Origin: Steroidobacteraceae bacterium
GTDB lineage: Bacteria; Pseudomonadota; Gammaproteobacteria; Steroidobacterales; Steroidobacteraceae
Length of the DNA: 64,000 bases
Assembly (NCBI GenBank): GCA_025451845.1
Contig: JANWJS010000037.1
Location: forward strand, 62,001 to 126,000
Reading direction: 5' to 3'
How positions within the stretch are numbered: position 1 is the stretch's first letter; each line of letters begins with the position of its first letter. Position numbers and translations under genes: made by a program. The notes beneath the pieces are model-generated. The model made no database searches. It worked only from the letters and a program-made list of their open reading frames with translations, and was not told the origin of the DNA. Below, piece after piece: positions 44,929-52,802 of the stretch.

Positions 44929-46131
44929 TCAAGCAGGCGGCGGCTCTGCGTCTCCGTCGTGGTCCAGGTCATCGTCATCTTCTTCATCGTTTTGGCGGGT
45001 GGTATCGGTGTCACGGTCGTGCCGCGATCGCGGACTGAAGCCGGTGAATCCGGCAAGTGCGGCCAGGAGCAGCGCCCCAGGGTTGGCCGAGAGACCTCCG
45101 GTGACACCTGCCGTCACAGGAGGTGGGTTCACCGCGCCGGCAGCCGGAACGGATCCCTGTCCCTGCATGAACATCGATGCCAGCAGCAGTCCGAAGGTGC
45201 CTAAGGAACCTTCACCGCGTTCGCGGTGCTCCGGCTCTTCCGCTGCCCCTGCCTCCTTGTCGCCATCCCTCCGACCGCGGCCGAGCATCGATAGCATGAG
45301 AAGCGGAGCAAGCTGACCGAGGGCGCTCGCGGGGGCGGTAGATCCGCTCGCGGGAGTGCTGGTGGACTGGGACAACAGGCTCGAGATCAAAACCGCAAAC
45401 AAAAGTCCCCGTGATCCCCCGCCCCCATCGTGCCGCGAACCGAGGAAGTCGCCCTCGAGGAGAAGCGGCAGCAGCCACGCCCCTGAAAGGCCCGACAGGC
45501 CGGCTGGGCCAGTACCGATAGTTGCCCCTCCCCCCGCAGGTGGCGTTGCGCTGGCGTTGACTGACGGCTGTGATAGGAGGGCAGCCAGGGCGAGCTGTCG
45601 GAGACCTTGATCATGCTCGCCCCTTTTCCTGTCACTTCCGGTCTCCCGATGCCGCCGTTCGCCGCACAACAGGGAGGAGAAGGGACTGATCGCAATCACG
45701 ACCCAGGTCATCGGGAGCACGCCCGATCGGGGCGGTGCGTAGGTCACGATCTCATCGCTGAAGGGGTCCAAACATCGAATTCGGGAGGCTCCTTCGGGCG
45801 CCTTCAGCACGAAAAGCGCGGAGAATGGTGAATCGGAAGTAACGAGCAGGTCGCCTCTGCGCACTGATTCCAGTTGCACAGGTAGTCGAACGACGCAAGG
45901 GCTCACCCCCGGGATGACCATCGGGGTCACGTCGATGAGCGCATCCGCATCGGCATCGATCGCCACGCAAGTGCCATCGCCCCGGCAGATCGCGAGCCCC
46001 GACGGCGCCGCAACAGCGAAGTTGTTGGTGGCATCGAATCCCAGCTGTATGCCCCCAAGTCCCACGAGGGCACCCGTCAGCGATTGAATCGTTGCCGGCG
46101 ATGGAGTTACCAGGTTATATCGAAGTGCCAT
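44929..46131 (-). CDS. Unrecognised protein with six short hydrophobic patches and poly-acidic tail
   Basis: 400 residues from ATG 46131 (GGAG nine bases upstream). Residues 1-150 look like a compact beta-rich domain (SLTGALVGLGGIQLGFDATN, ESVRRGDLLVTSDSPFSAL). The rest alternates short hydrophobic patches (LRQLALAALLSQ, GAWLLPLLLEGDFLG, GLLFAVLISSLLSQ, LAPLLMLSMLGRG, FGLLLASMFMQGQG, GALLLAALAGFTG) with Gly/Ser/Pro or charged linkers, and ends in an Asp/Glu run (NDEEDDDDLDHDGD). The patches are too short for ordinary transmembrane helices. No family recognised. It lies 51 bp after the S53 protease and 60 bp before the PP-loop gene, same strand. It may be a self-associating scaffold; this is inference. 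Confidence 0.6.
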   Translation of the reverse strand: MALRYNLVTPSPATIQSLTGALVGLGGIQLGFDATNNFAVAAPSGLAICRGDGTCVAIDADADALIDVTPMVIPGVSPCVVRLPVQLESVRRGDLLVTSDSPFSALFVLKAPEGASRIRCLDPFSDEIVTYAPPRSGVLPMTWVVIAISPFSSLLCGERRHRETGSDRKRGEHDQGLRQLALAALLSQPSVNASATPPAGGGATIGTGPAGLSGLSGAWLLPLLLEGDFLGSRHDGGGGSRGLLFAVLISSLLSQSTSTPASGSTAPASALGQLAPLLMLSMLGRGRRDGDKEAGAAEEPEHRERGEGSLGTFGLLLASMFMQGQGSVPAAGAVNPPPVTAGVTGGLSANPGALLLAALAGFTGFSPRSRHDRDTDTTRQNDEEDDDDLDHDGDAEPPPA

Positions 46132-46182
46132 GTCGTTCGCTCCAGATCGTTCTTCAGGGGCCGCCGGGCCGTCTCATGTCCG

Positions 46183-47835
46183 CTATGGAGACTTCAGTGC
46201 CGCCAGAATCTTCGCGCCATCGGCGGGCGTACCGAGGCCGCTGCACGCATCCCATCCCAGCCCGGCCTGATAACCGCCCAGTTGGCCCGTCGTGTCGTTG
46301 TCACCTATGAGGATGTCCCGCAACGCGCCAGGTGTCCCCGAGATGACGCTGTAGAGGAGCGTATTGATGAACCCTATCGGTCTGCCAAGCCCCTCGTTGA
46401 GCCTGGCGCACAGACCGGCCCACAAGGGGGCAACCGCGCTTGTCCCGCCGATTACCATGGAAACGCCGTCGACGCGCGTTTGGAACCCAGTCTGCGGATC
46501 AGCGTTGCCCGCAATGTCAGGCACACCCCTGCCGGGACCGACACTCGGGTCCAGAGACGCGGGTACGCGAATCCCCGGTCCTGATTGATAGTCAGGTGGA
46601 GAAAACACAGCACTGATGCCGCCGCCCGTTCCGCTATCGGCGGCGTCGTTCCAGACGCTCTCCTGAATTGATCCATCCTGCTCTACAGTCATGCGCGTTC
46701 CGCCGCATGCAGTCACGAAGGGACTGGAGGCAGGAAAATCGACGTGTGGCCGCGCGTCCGGAAGGCCATCGGTAGCGCCTGAATCGCCGGCCGCGGCGAA
46801 CACGCTAATCCCAAGAACAGACGCTGCCTGGCATGCCTCGCTGATGCTTTGCATATCACGCAATGTCCACGTCGATTCTGCGCCGCCCCAGCTGATCGAG
46901 ATGATCGACGGCTGATGTAATTTGTCATGAACTGCGGCGTTCACGGCGCGTAAGAATCCGCGACTCGTGTTCGGGGCAAAATAGACGACGATCTTGGCGT
47001 CGGGCGCGACGGCGCCGGCAACCTCGATGTCGAGCGAGACCTCGGCGTCTGCACCTTGAGGATTCTCGGATGGCGAATTGCCGTCTGCGCCAACCGAGAC
47101 GGTTCGGATGTGAGGAACCTGAAGGCCTAAGCCCCGGAAATACCGTCCAAGGTCTTGACGTCGAAATCCCCCTCCGAACTCGAGAAGCGCGATCGTCTCT
47201 CCGCGGCCGCTCAACCCGTCAGGGAAGCGATACAGCCGTGACACCTCAATAGGGCTAAACCCAGCGCCAGCCGGCTTCTGGCCTTCGTATCCGCCCGCCC
47301 GACGCAGCACGCGTAGTCGCGGCGCCCCCTGCGGTCGGGTGTCTATACCGAGCACATTCTCAATCACGTCCGCGTAGTCTTGCGGTACGCTGAGAGGGCC
47401 CTGATAGGTCCGGTAAACGATCCCGTGCAAATCCCTTGCACGGAGTAACTCGACGCCGAAGGCCCGTTGAACTGCCGCAGCCGACCCCTCCAGCTCCACG
47501 GTCCGGTGCGCCGCCTGCCTGGCATGGGTTTCCCGAACGACGCGGTCATGAACCACGCGGAAGCCGTACTCTTTGGCGAAGCGCCGGATCCTTTGAAAAT
47601 CTTCAGGCGCGGCTCCGAATTGCTCCGCGTACTGATCGCGGCTCAAATGCGATCGTTCCGATACGACATTTTTTACGACCTGAGCGACGAGGCCGCCCAA
47701 TTGCTCGCCCTTCGGGTCCCGCAAAGAGCGCAGGTGAACGGTGAACCGAGCAGTCCTCTCGCGCCGAACGCGCCCTTCGACCCTCGCTTCGTAATGCAGC
47801 GTCCGTTCACTTCCTTCTAACGGGAGCCCGGCCAT
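46183..47835 (-). CDS. S53 (sedolisin/kumamolisin-type) serine carboxyl protease
   Basis: 550 residues. The pro-kumamolisin domain covers about 1-175 (SHLSRDQYAEQFGAAPED, VQRAFGVELLRARDL). The catalytic domain carries EVSLDIEVAGAVAPDA (Glu and Asp of the triad), AAAGDSGATDG (oxyanion Asp) and IGGTSAVAPLWAGL (catalytic Ser); ILIGDND and the GYQAGLGWDACSG end match the calcium site. No signal peptide is visible, unlike most secreted family members. The start 47835 has GAGAGA upstream. It is on the same strand as the small basic peptide gene (97 bp upstream) and the following cluster, so it might process those products. Confidence 0.88.
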   Translation of the reverse strand: MAGLPLEGSERTLHYEARVEGRVRRERTARFTVHLRSLRDPKGEQLGGLVAQVVKNVVSERSHLSRDQYAEQFGAAPEDFQRIRRFAKEYGFRVVHDRVVRETHARQAAHRTVELEGSAAAVQRAFGVELLRARDLHGIVYRTYQGPLSVPQDYADVIENVLGIDTRPQGAPRLRVLRRAGGYEGQKPAGAGFSPIEVSRLYRFPDGLSGRGETIALLEFGGGFRRQDLGRYFRGLGLQVPHIRTVSVGADGNSPSENPQGADAEVSLDIEVAGAVAPDAKIVVYFAPNTSRGFLRAVNAAVHDKLHQPSIISISWGGAESTWTLRDMQSISEACQAASVLGISVFAAAGDSGATDGLPDARPHVDFPASSPFVTACGGTRMTVEQDGSIQESVWNDAADSGTGGGISAVFSPPDYQSGPGIRVPASLDPSVGPGRGVPDIAGNADPQTGFQTRVDGVSMVIGGTSAVAPLWAGLCARLNEGLGRPIGFINTLLYSVISGTPGALRDILIGDNDTTGQLGGYQAGLGWDACSGLGTPADGAKILAALKSP

Positions 47836-47932
47836 AGCCTGTCTCTCAATGTGCCCAACGCCGCTGCGGGATCACACTCCTCAGCCGACGAGGAGTGGCA
47901 CGTCACCACCCGCGACTTGCGCTGGTTCGCAG

Positions 47933-48064
47933 CTAACGGCCGGCTTTCCGCGCCTTGGCGCGTACTTTCGCTTCTTTGCGGAACAATCGATTCGCCCGCT
48001 TCAAGTGGACCACTGCTCTCGCCCGACTAGCCTTGGCCTTTCTCTTTAACGCACGAGCACGCAT
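47933..48064 (-). CDS. 43-residue highly basic peptide
   Basis: ATG 48064 follows GGAAGG at six bases, a better ribosome binding site than most genes here. The product starts MRARALKRKAKASRAR and continues LKRANRLFRKEAKVRAK before the stop; about half the residues are Lys or Arg, spread along a predicted helix. No family recognised; ribosomal-protein- or histone-like composition suggests nucleic-acid binding, and a cationic membrane-active peptide is the alternative. It lies between an RHH-like gene and the S53 protease on the same strand. Confidence 0.5.
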   Translation of the reverse strand: MRARALKRKAKASRARAVVHLKRANRLFRKEAKVRAKARKAGR

Positions 48065-48177
48065 AGGACACCTTCCAATTTATTTGGACAGTAACTTTAC
48101 AGGGTGCCGAAACTCCTATTAACGCCTCGGCCATCATCTCAGTTCGGTGCGTCCCGGCAAGGTGTTTGAGAAAATAC

Positions 48178-48408
48178 TTATTTCCGTATTTCCGTATTTT
48201 CAACTCTCTGGCTTTCGCCGTTTGACTCCGCATAGCTCTCCGCACATAGCATGAGCAGCTCAGTCATCGAGATGTTGTTTTTCAAGGCCTGCAGCTTAAA
48301 CCAGCGACGGAACGCGAACGGCACCTTGAACGACAAGGCGACCAGATGGGGACCTGATGGCCCAGGTCGGGTATAGCCGATCGGCCCTTGGTTCAGTGGT
48401 TGGCTCAT
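48178..48408 (-). CDS. Ribbon-helix-helix-like small protein
   Basis: 76 residues starting MSQPLNQGPIGYTRPGPSG. The middle reads LSFKVPFAFRRWFKLQALKN then NISMTELLMLCAESYAE, the spacing of an RHH DNA-binding domain (beta strand, helix, turn, helix). It could be the regulator of the minus-strand peptide cluster that follows, or an antitoxin/copy-control type repressor; no toxin partner is seen. Base composition is lower in GC than the flanking genes. Confidence 0.5.
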   Translation of the reverse strand: MSQPLNQGPIGYTRPGPSGPHLVALSFKVPFAFRRWFKLQALKNNISMTELLMLCAESYAESNGESQRVENTEIRK

Positions 48409-49194
48409 ATGTGCCCCCCCGAGCTCAAGTACGCCAGCGCCTCAGGTGAACGCAACGAGACGCACGGGATACAGCCGCGCTGTCATAAGCGGACTTGCTA
48501 GATGTTTGGGAATCCAAAGTCCGGTCGGTGCTGAGCCGGTTCGTCGCGAGACCAGCTCTCTCTTGCATTGGCAGGGCACACGGAGCCCCTCAATGCCGAT
48601 GCGCTCTGACATGGTCTGGCCCCCCGGGCCGAAGAACCTCGTAAAGCCTGTTGCCACCCGTCCGGATTGGAAAACTCGCCTTTGATGCTAGACCCAAAGG
48701 TCAACTGTGTCTATTAGGTCCGTTACCAATGTTGTCGGTGAAATTCACCCCATGCGCGATCCCGGATCCCGAACGGAAGCGGGACGGGACCGAGGATACG
48801 GCTGTCTCTAAACTGCGACCAATCTAAAGCGTGAGCGTACGGCTGAGACCGCGCTTATTTCGGCACCTTACGATCATAAAAGCTGTGTGCCAGCCGCGCA
48901 ATTTCCTTGGCATGGTCTTCCATCGCAGAGTGTCAGGTTGCAGCGATCCGAGCCCTGAGACGGCGAGAGGTCGGTCCGAGCCCGAGCCGACACGTTCGAT
49001 CGAGCGGCTCGACGCCGCGAGCCCGTGTGCGATCGCGGATTGATAGCACCGAAGACTGGTGGTTCTGAGGCGACATTTGAATATTTGGGCTCCCGAGCGG
49101 CACATCGGGGTATACGCCAAGGGTATCTGCCGGAGGCAGAGCTGCATCTGCTCGACACCTGTCCCGCACTAAGATGGGGTCCTCCGAATTTTCA
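48409..49194. other. 786-bp region without a supported gene
   Basis: Several overlapping frames of 60-107 codons exist on both strands, but none has a ribosome binding site, a recognisable domain or codon use like the neighbours. The composition is lower in GC than the housekeeping block. It separates the RHH-like gene from the GNAT gene and may hold the promoter of the minus-strand cluster. Confidence 0.4.
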
Positions 49195-49698
49195 TCACGC
49201 GGGCGCCCGTAAAGGCGGATGAGCCAAAACCACCGATGTCTCGATCTGGCGATCAGGTATCGTCCAATAGGTTTTCAAAAGCTCGATCTTTTCCTCGGGA
49301 GACACCAGCACAAAGCCGTGCTTCTGATAGAAGGCAATCGCCCACACAGCGGCCGCCCACGTTCCCACGAGCATCCGTCGCGAACTGAGCGATCGAAGTT
49401 GCCCAATGAGTGCCGCACCTACGCCTCGGCGCTGAGTGCCTGGACGAACGTAGGCGTGTCGGATGAGATCGACATCGCGAACGCTCTGGATACCCATGAC
49501 GCCGATGACCTTGCCCGCTTGCTCATACGCCCAGAAGGCAACTCCAGCGGACAATTCCACATCCAATTCCTGTAACCTCATATAGGGCTCATGCCATCGG
49601 TCCGTCGGTATCACCCCACGATACGCTTCCGCAGCCGCATTGATGATCTCGAGTATCGTTGAACCCTCGTCATTTCGGCATTGGCGAACCGCTTGCAT
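49195..49698 (-). CDS. GNAT-family N-acetyltransferase
   Basis: 167 residues from ATG 49698 (MQAVRQCRNDEGSTILEIIN); an ATG 15 codons upstream (49743) is possible. The acetyl-CoA motif is RPGTQRRGVGAALIGQL, preceded by the strand VIGVMGIQSVRDVDLIRHAYV and followed by AIAFYQKHGFVLV. It transfers an acetyl group to an unknown amine. It is an isolated gene in the accessory region. Confidence 0.85.
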   Translation of the reverse strand: MQAVRQCRNDEGSTILEIINAAAEAYRGVIPTDRWHEPYMRLQELDVELSAGVAFWAYEQAGKVIGVMGIQSVRDVDLIRHAYVRPGTQRRGVGAALIGQLRSLSSRRMLVGTWAAAVWAIAFYQKHGFVLVSPEEKIELLKTYWTIPDRQIETSVVLAHPPLRAPA

Positions 49699-49743
49699 AA
49701 GAACTATTCCGCCGTTTAGGAAGTTACGATTCTGATGAGCCAT

Positions 49744-50300
49744 GAATCACATGGAAGTCAAGACCTTCACGGAAGCCCACGGACCTTTCGGGCCACCGGC
49801 TGTTTTCGCACTGGTAAGCGGAACAGACATTTATCATTCGCCGACACGGTGTAGGAGCCGTGGCCGCTGAGTGGGCGGCGCGCGCCGGAGTGCTGATGGG
49901 AGTGAGCCGCTCGCCAGTTTCGTGAAGCGGCTTTGGGGCGCGGCAGCAATGCCGAAAGCGGCGGATCGAACATGGCCCACCCATTCGTCTCACCTTTGGG
50001 GAACGGAGCAATGGGTTCGGCGACGCCAGACCATAGGCTCGTCGCTGGATCAGTGACCAGGCGACGGGTTCGCGGATTCTCGGCATCCGCCCATTGTGCC
50101 AAATTTCGGCCCGCCTGCCAGAAGCGTCCGATCCAGGTGTATATGGGGTTGCACGTCATGAAACCCCGGTTTTTATCCGCACTGAGTCCCTGATTCACGA
50201 AGAGCCGGATAAAGATGTCCGGAACCATTCTCCTCAAACGTCTTCGCTGCGTAACGTGAAGAATTTCACGCGCAACTGCCAAGCATTGAGGAGAGAATCC
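49744..50300. other. 557-bp region without a supported gene
   Basis: A 171-codon minus-strand frame (49767-50282) spans most of it, but it has no domain, no ribosome binding site and an irregular composition. The region probably includes the promoter of the SDR-YCII-sigma operon; no clear -35/-10 pair was found. Confidence 0.35.
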
Positions 50301-51089
50301 ATGAGTGAGCTAACGAACAGGATTGCGGTCATCTACGGGGCGGGTGGCGAAATCGGCGGCGCGATCGCACGTGCTTTTGCACGCGAGAAAGCCAGGCTTT
50401 TTCTTACCGGGCGCCGACTGGCACCTGTGGAAGCGGTTGCCAAGGATATCCTGTCCGCTGGCGGAGTTGCCGAGGCGGCGGAAGTGGATGCCCTTGATGA
50501 GCAGGCTGTAGATGAGCATCTGCAGTCTGTAGTGGCTAAGGCAGGCCGTATCGATATTTCGTTCAATGCGATCGGGAATTCGCCCACCCGGTATCTGGGG
50601 CCGTCGCTGGTCGATATGGATCTCAAACAATTCTCCATGCCGATCACGAGCTATACCACGTCATACTTTCTGACCGCGCGTTTGGCTGCAAGGCGCATGC
50701 TTCCGAATAAGTCCGGGGTGATCATGACCGTTACTGCGCCCCCAGCAAGAATAGGCACGCCAAACGGAGGTTATGGTCCGTCACAGGCTGCCAAGGAGGC
50801 GCTTACCCGGTACCTGTCGATTGAGCTCGCGCCTCAGGGCATCCGCGTGGTCTGCCTGAGGTCGTACGGCATGCCGGAGACAGAGACGATCAGGGAAATA
50901 TTCGAAATCAGAGCTAAGAAAGAGGGCGTAACCTGGGAACAGTTCACGGGTTATCTTGCTGGCATGACCCACCCCAAACGCGCCCTGACACTTGCAGAAA
51001 TGGCCAATGCGGCGGTCTTCGTGGCTTCCGATAAGGCAAGCGCAATGATGGCAACCGTCAACCTGAGCATGGGAACCATGGATGGCTAG
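50301..51089 (+). CDS. SDR-family oxidoreductase with altered YxxxK motif
   Basis: 262 residues from ATG 50301 with GAGGAGAG just upstream. The NAD(P) motif is AVIYGAGGEIGGAIARAFA (TGxxxGxG-like). Where the catalytic Tyr and Lys should be, the sequence reads GYGPSQAAKEAL, that is YxxxQ with a lysine three residues later; the usual NNAG is NAIGN. It may have reduced or changed activity. It lies 52 bp before the YCII gene and the sigma factor gene, and may be a member of their regulon (inference). Lower GC than the housekeeping block. Confidence 0.8.
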   Translation: MSELTNRIAVIYGAGGEIGGAIARAFAREKARLFLTGRRLAPVEAVAKDILSAGGVAEAAEVDALDEQAVDEHLQSVVAKAGRIDISFNAIGNSPTRYLGPSLVDMDLKQFSMPITSYTTSYFLTARLAARRMLPNKSGVIMTVTAPPARIGTPNGGYGPSQAAKEALTRYLSIELAPQGIRVVCLRSYGMPETETIREIFEIRAKKEGVTWEQFTGYLAGMTHPKRALTLAEMANAAVFVASDKASAMMATVNLSMGTMDG

Positions 51090-51141
51090 CAGCTGCAAAC
51101 AGGACGCAACATACCTTCAACCTCATCATAAGGAACAATAC

Positions 51142-51480
51142 ATGACTGAATTCGTATACCTCTATCGAGGCTACCAACTACCCGCTTCTCCTGAGGAAAT
51201 GCAGAAGAAAACGGCAAAATGGATGACCTGGCTCAAGGATCTCAGCGACAAAGGCCATGTGAAATCGTTTGGAGAGCCTTTGCAGCCGGGCGGCATGGTA
51301 GTCAAAGGCAAAAAAAAGCAAGTCATTGACGGCCCCTATGCAGAAGCCAAAGATGTGGTTGGAGGTTTTAGCCTAATTGTGGCCAAGGATATCGAACAGG
51401 CTGTGGAGTTTTCCTTGGGATGCCCCATTTTCGAGGACGGTGGTTCCGTAGAGGTGCGGCCGATCAGGCAGCTAGCTTAG
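51142..51480 (+). CDS. YCII-related (DGPF-domain) protein
   Basis: 112 residues starting MTEFVYLYRGYQLPASPEEM, after AAGGAA. The DGPF-type segment is VIDGPYAEAKDVVGGFSLIV. These small proteins form a ferredoxin-like fold and are typically encoded next to ECF sigma factors of group 42, as here (3 bp before the sigma gene). Function is not settled; a role in sensing or as the sigma factor's partner is proposed in the literature. Confidence 0.9.
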   Translation: MTEFVYLYRGYQLPASPEEMQKKTAKWMTWLKDLSDKGHVKSFGEPLQPGGMVVKGKKKQVIDGPYAEAKDVVGGFSLIVAKDIEQAVEFSLGCPIFEDGGSVEVRPIRQLA

Positions 51481-51483
51481 GCA

Positions 51484-52740
51484 ATGGAGATTGAAGAGCA
51501 TTTCTTCCGGCATGAATTCGGAAGAATTGTTGCCACGCTTACGCGGCTTTTCGGAGTCAGTAACCTCGCATTGGCAGAAGACGTCACTCAGGACGCCTTC
51601 TGCCGCGCGATGGAGACGTGGAAGTTGCGCGGTCTGCCGGCAAATCCTTCCGCATGGCTGATGGCGACTGCCAAAAACCGTGCTCTGGACATCTTACGCA
51701 GGGAACGCACGGTTCGCACGTTCGAGCCGGAATTGACCCGGTTTCTTGAATCGGAATGGACGCTTGTTCCAACCGTGGAGGAGGCGTTCAGTACGTACGC
51801 AGTGAAAGATTCCCAGCTACGTATGATATTTTCCTGCTGCCATCCCCGTCTCGCCGAAGAGGCCCAAATCGCACTCGTGCTGTATATATTGTGCGGATTC
51901 AGTGTAAAGGAGATTGCACAGGCCTTCGTAAGCAGTCATGCCGCCATAGAGAAACGCATCACACGCGCAAAAAGCATATTGGCGGAGTCCACGAAACTTT
52001 TTGACCTTGCTGATGCGGATTTCCCGGCCAGGCTTTCTTCTGTTCAACAGGCGTTATATTTGCTTTTCAATGAGGGCTACCACGGGGCTTCTTCCGAAGC
52101 GGTGGTGCGTACTGAGCTTTGTCAGGAAGCCATGCGGCTCATGAATCTGCTGCTTGAGCAATTTACCCTGGCAACGCCTAAAACACATGCGCTTGCTGCA
52201 CTCATGTATTTGAATGCGGCGCGTCTACCCACTCGTCTGGATGGTGGCGGCAATCTCGTCTCGTTCTTTGAGCAGGACAGGTCTTTATGGGATCGCAGAC
52301 TCTTGGCGGAAGGACAAGCCTTTCTTGACCTTTCTGCCTCTGGTACGGAACTGACCGAGTATCACATTGAGGCGGCTATTGCCTCAGTGCACACCAGCGC
52401 CGCTCGAGGCGAAGATACGGATTGGAAACAGATCGTATCGCTTTATGATGTGCTTATGGCCATTCATCCTTCGCCGGTCGTTGCGCTTAACCGCGCAATC
52501 GCCATCACGCAACTGGATGGCCCGGAACGGGGGCTGGAGGCAATAAATACCATCCATGACCTTCATCGCCTTTCGTCTTACCCGTTCTACCCCGCCACGC
52601 TCGGTGAAATTGAACTCCGTCGGGGAAATCACCCGGTTGCGAAAGCGCACTTCTCTACAGCGCTATCGTTGGCACGCAATCCCATGGAACGTAATTTCTT
52701 ACGACGGCGCATCGATGCCTGTGAAGAATTCCCAGAGTAG
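51484..52740 (+). CDS. ECF42-type RNA polymerase sigma factor with C-terminal extension
   Basis: 418 residues. Sigma region 2 reads ALAEDVTQDAFCRAMETWKL and PSAWLMATAKNRALDILRRE, and region 4 reads LYILCGFSVKEIAQAFVSSH. The ~200-residue C-terminal extension (NEGYHGASSEAVVRTELCQE, DVLMAIHPSPVVALNRAIAI) is characteristic of the ECF42 group, which lacks an anti-sigma factor and is paired with DGPF proteins. It may control the SDR gene and itself. Codon use is more AT-rich than flanking genes, suggesting transfer. Confidence 0.93.
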   Translation: MEIEEHFFRHEFGRIVATLTRLFGVSNLALAEDVTQDAFCRAMETWKLRGLPANPSAWLMATAKNRALDILRRERTVRTFEPELTRFLESEWTLVPTVEEAFSTYAVKDSQLRMIFSCCHPRLAEEAQIALVLYILCGFSVKEIAQAFVSSHAAIEKRITRAKSILAESTKLFDLADADFPARLSSVQQALYLLFNEGYHGASSEAVVRTELCQEAMRLMNLLLEQFTLATPKTHALAALMYLNAARLPTRLDGGGNLVSFFEQDRSLWDRRLLAEGQAFLDLSASGTELTEYHIEAAIASVHTSAARGEDTDWKQIVSLYDVLMAIHPSPVVALNRAIAITQLDGPERGLEAINTIHDLHRLSSYPFYPATLGEIELRRGNHPVAKAHFSTALSLARNPMERNFLRRRIDACEEFPE

Positions 52741-52802
52741 GCGCTGCGAGTAAAAGGCCGGACGGCAGGTCTTTCGCGGCCCGCTCGGCGCGCAGTCACC
52801 CG

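Noticed and set aside
48442-49158. Several overlapping frames of 60-107 codons on both strands
   Set aside because: None has start signals or recognisable domains; the overlapping pattern is that of random frames.
49767-50282. 171-codon minus-strand frame before the SDR operon
   Set aside because: No domain, no ribosome binding site and irregular composition; treated as non-coding.
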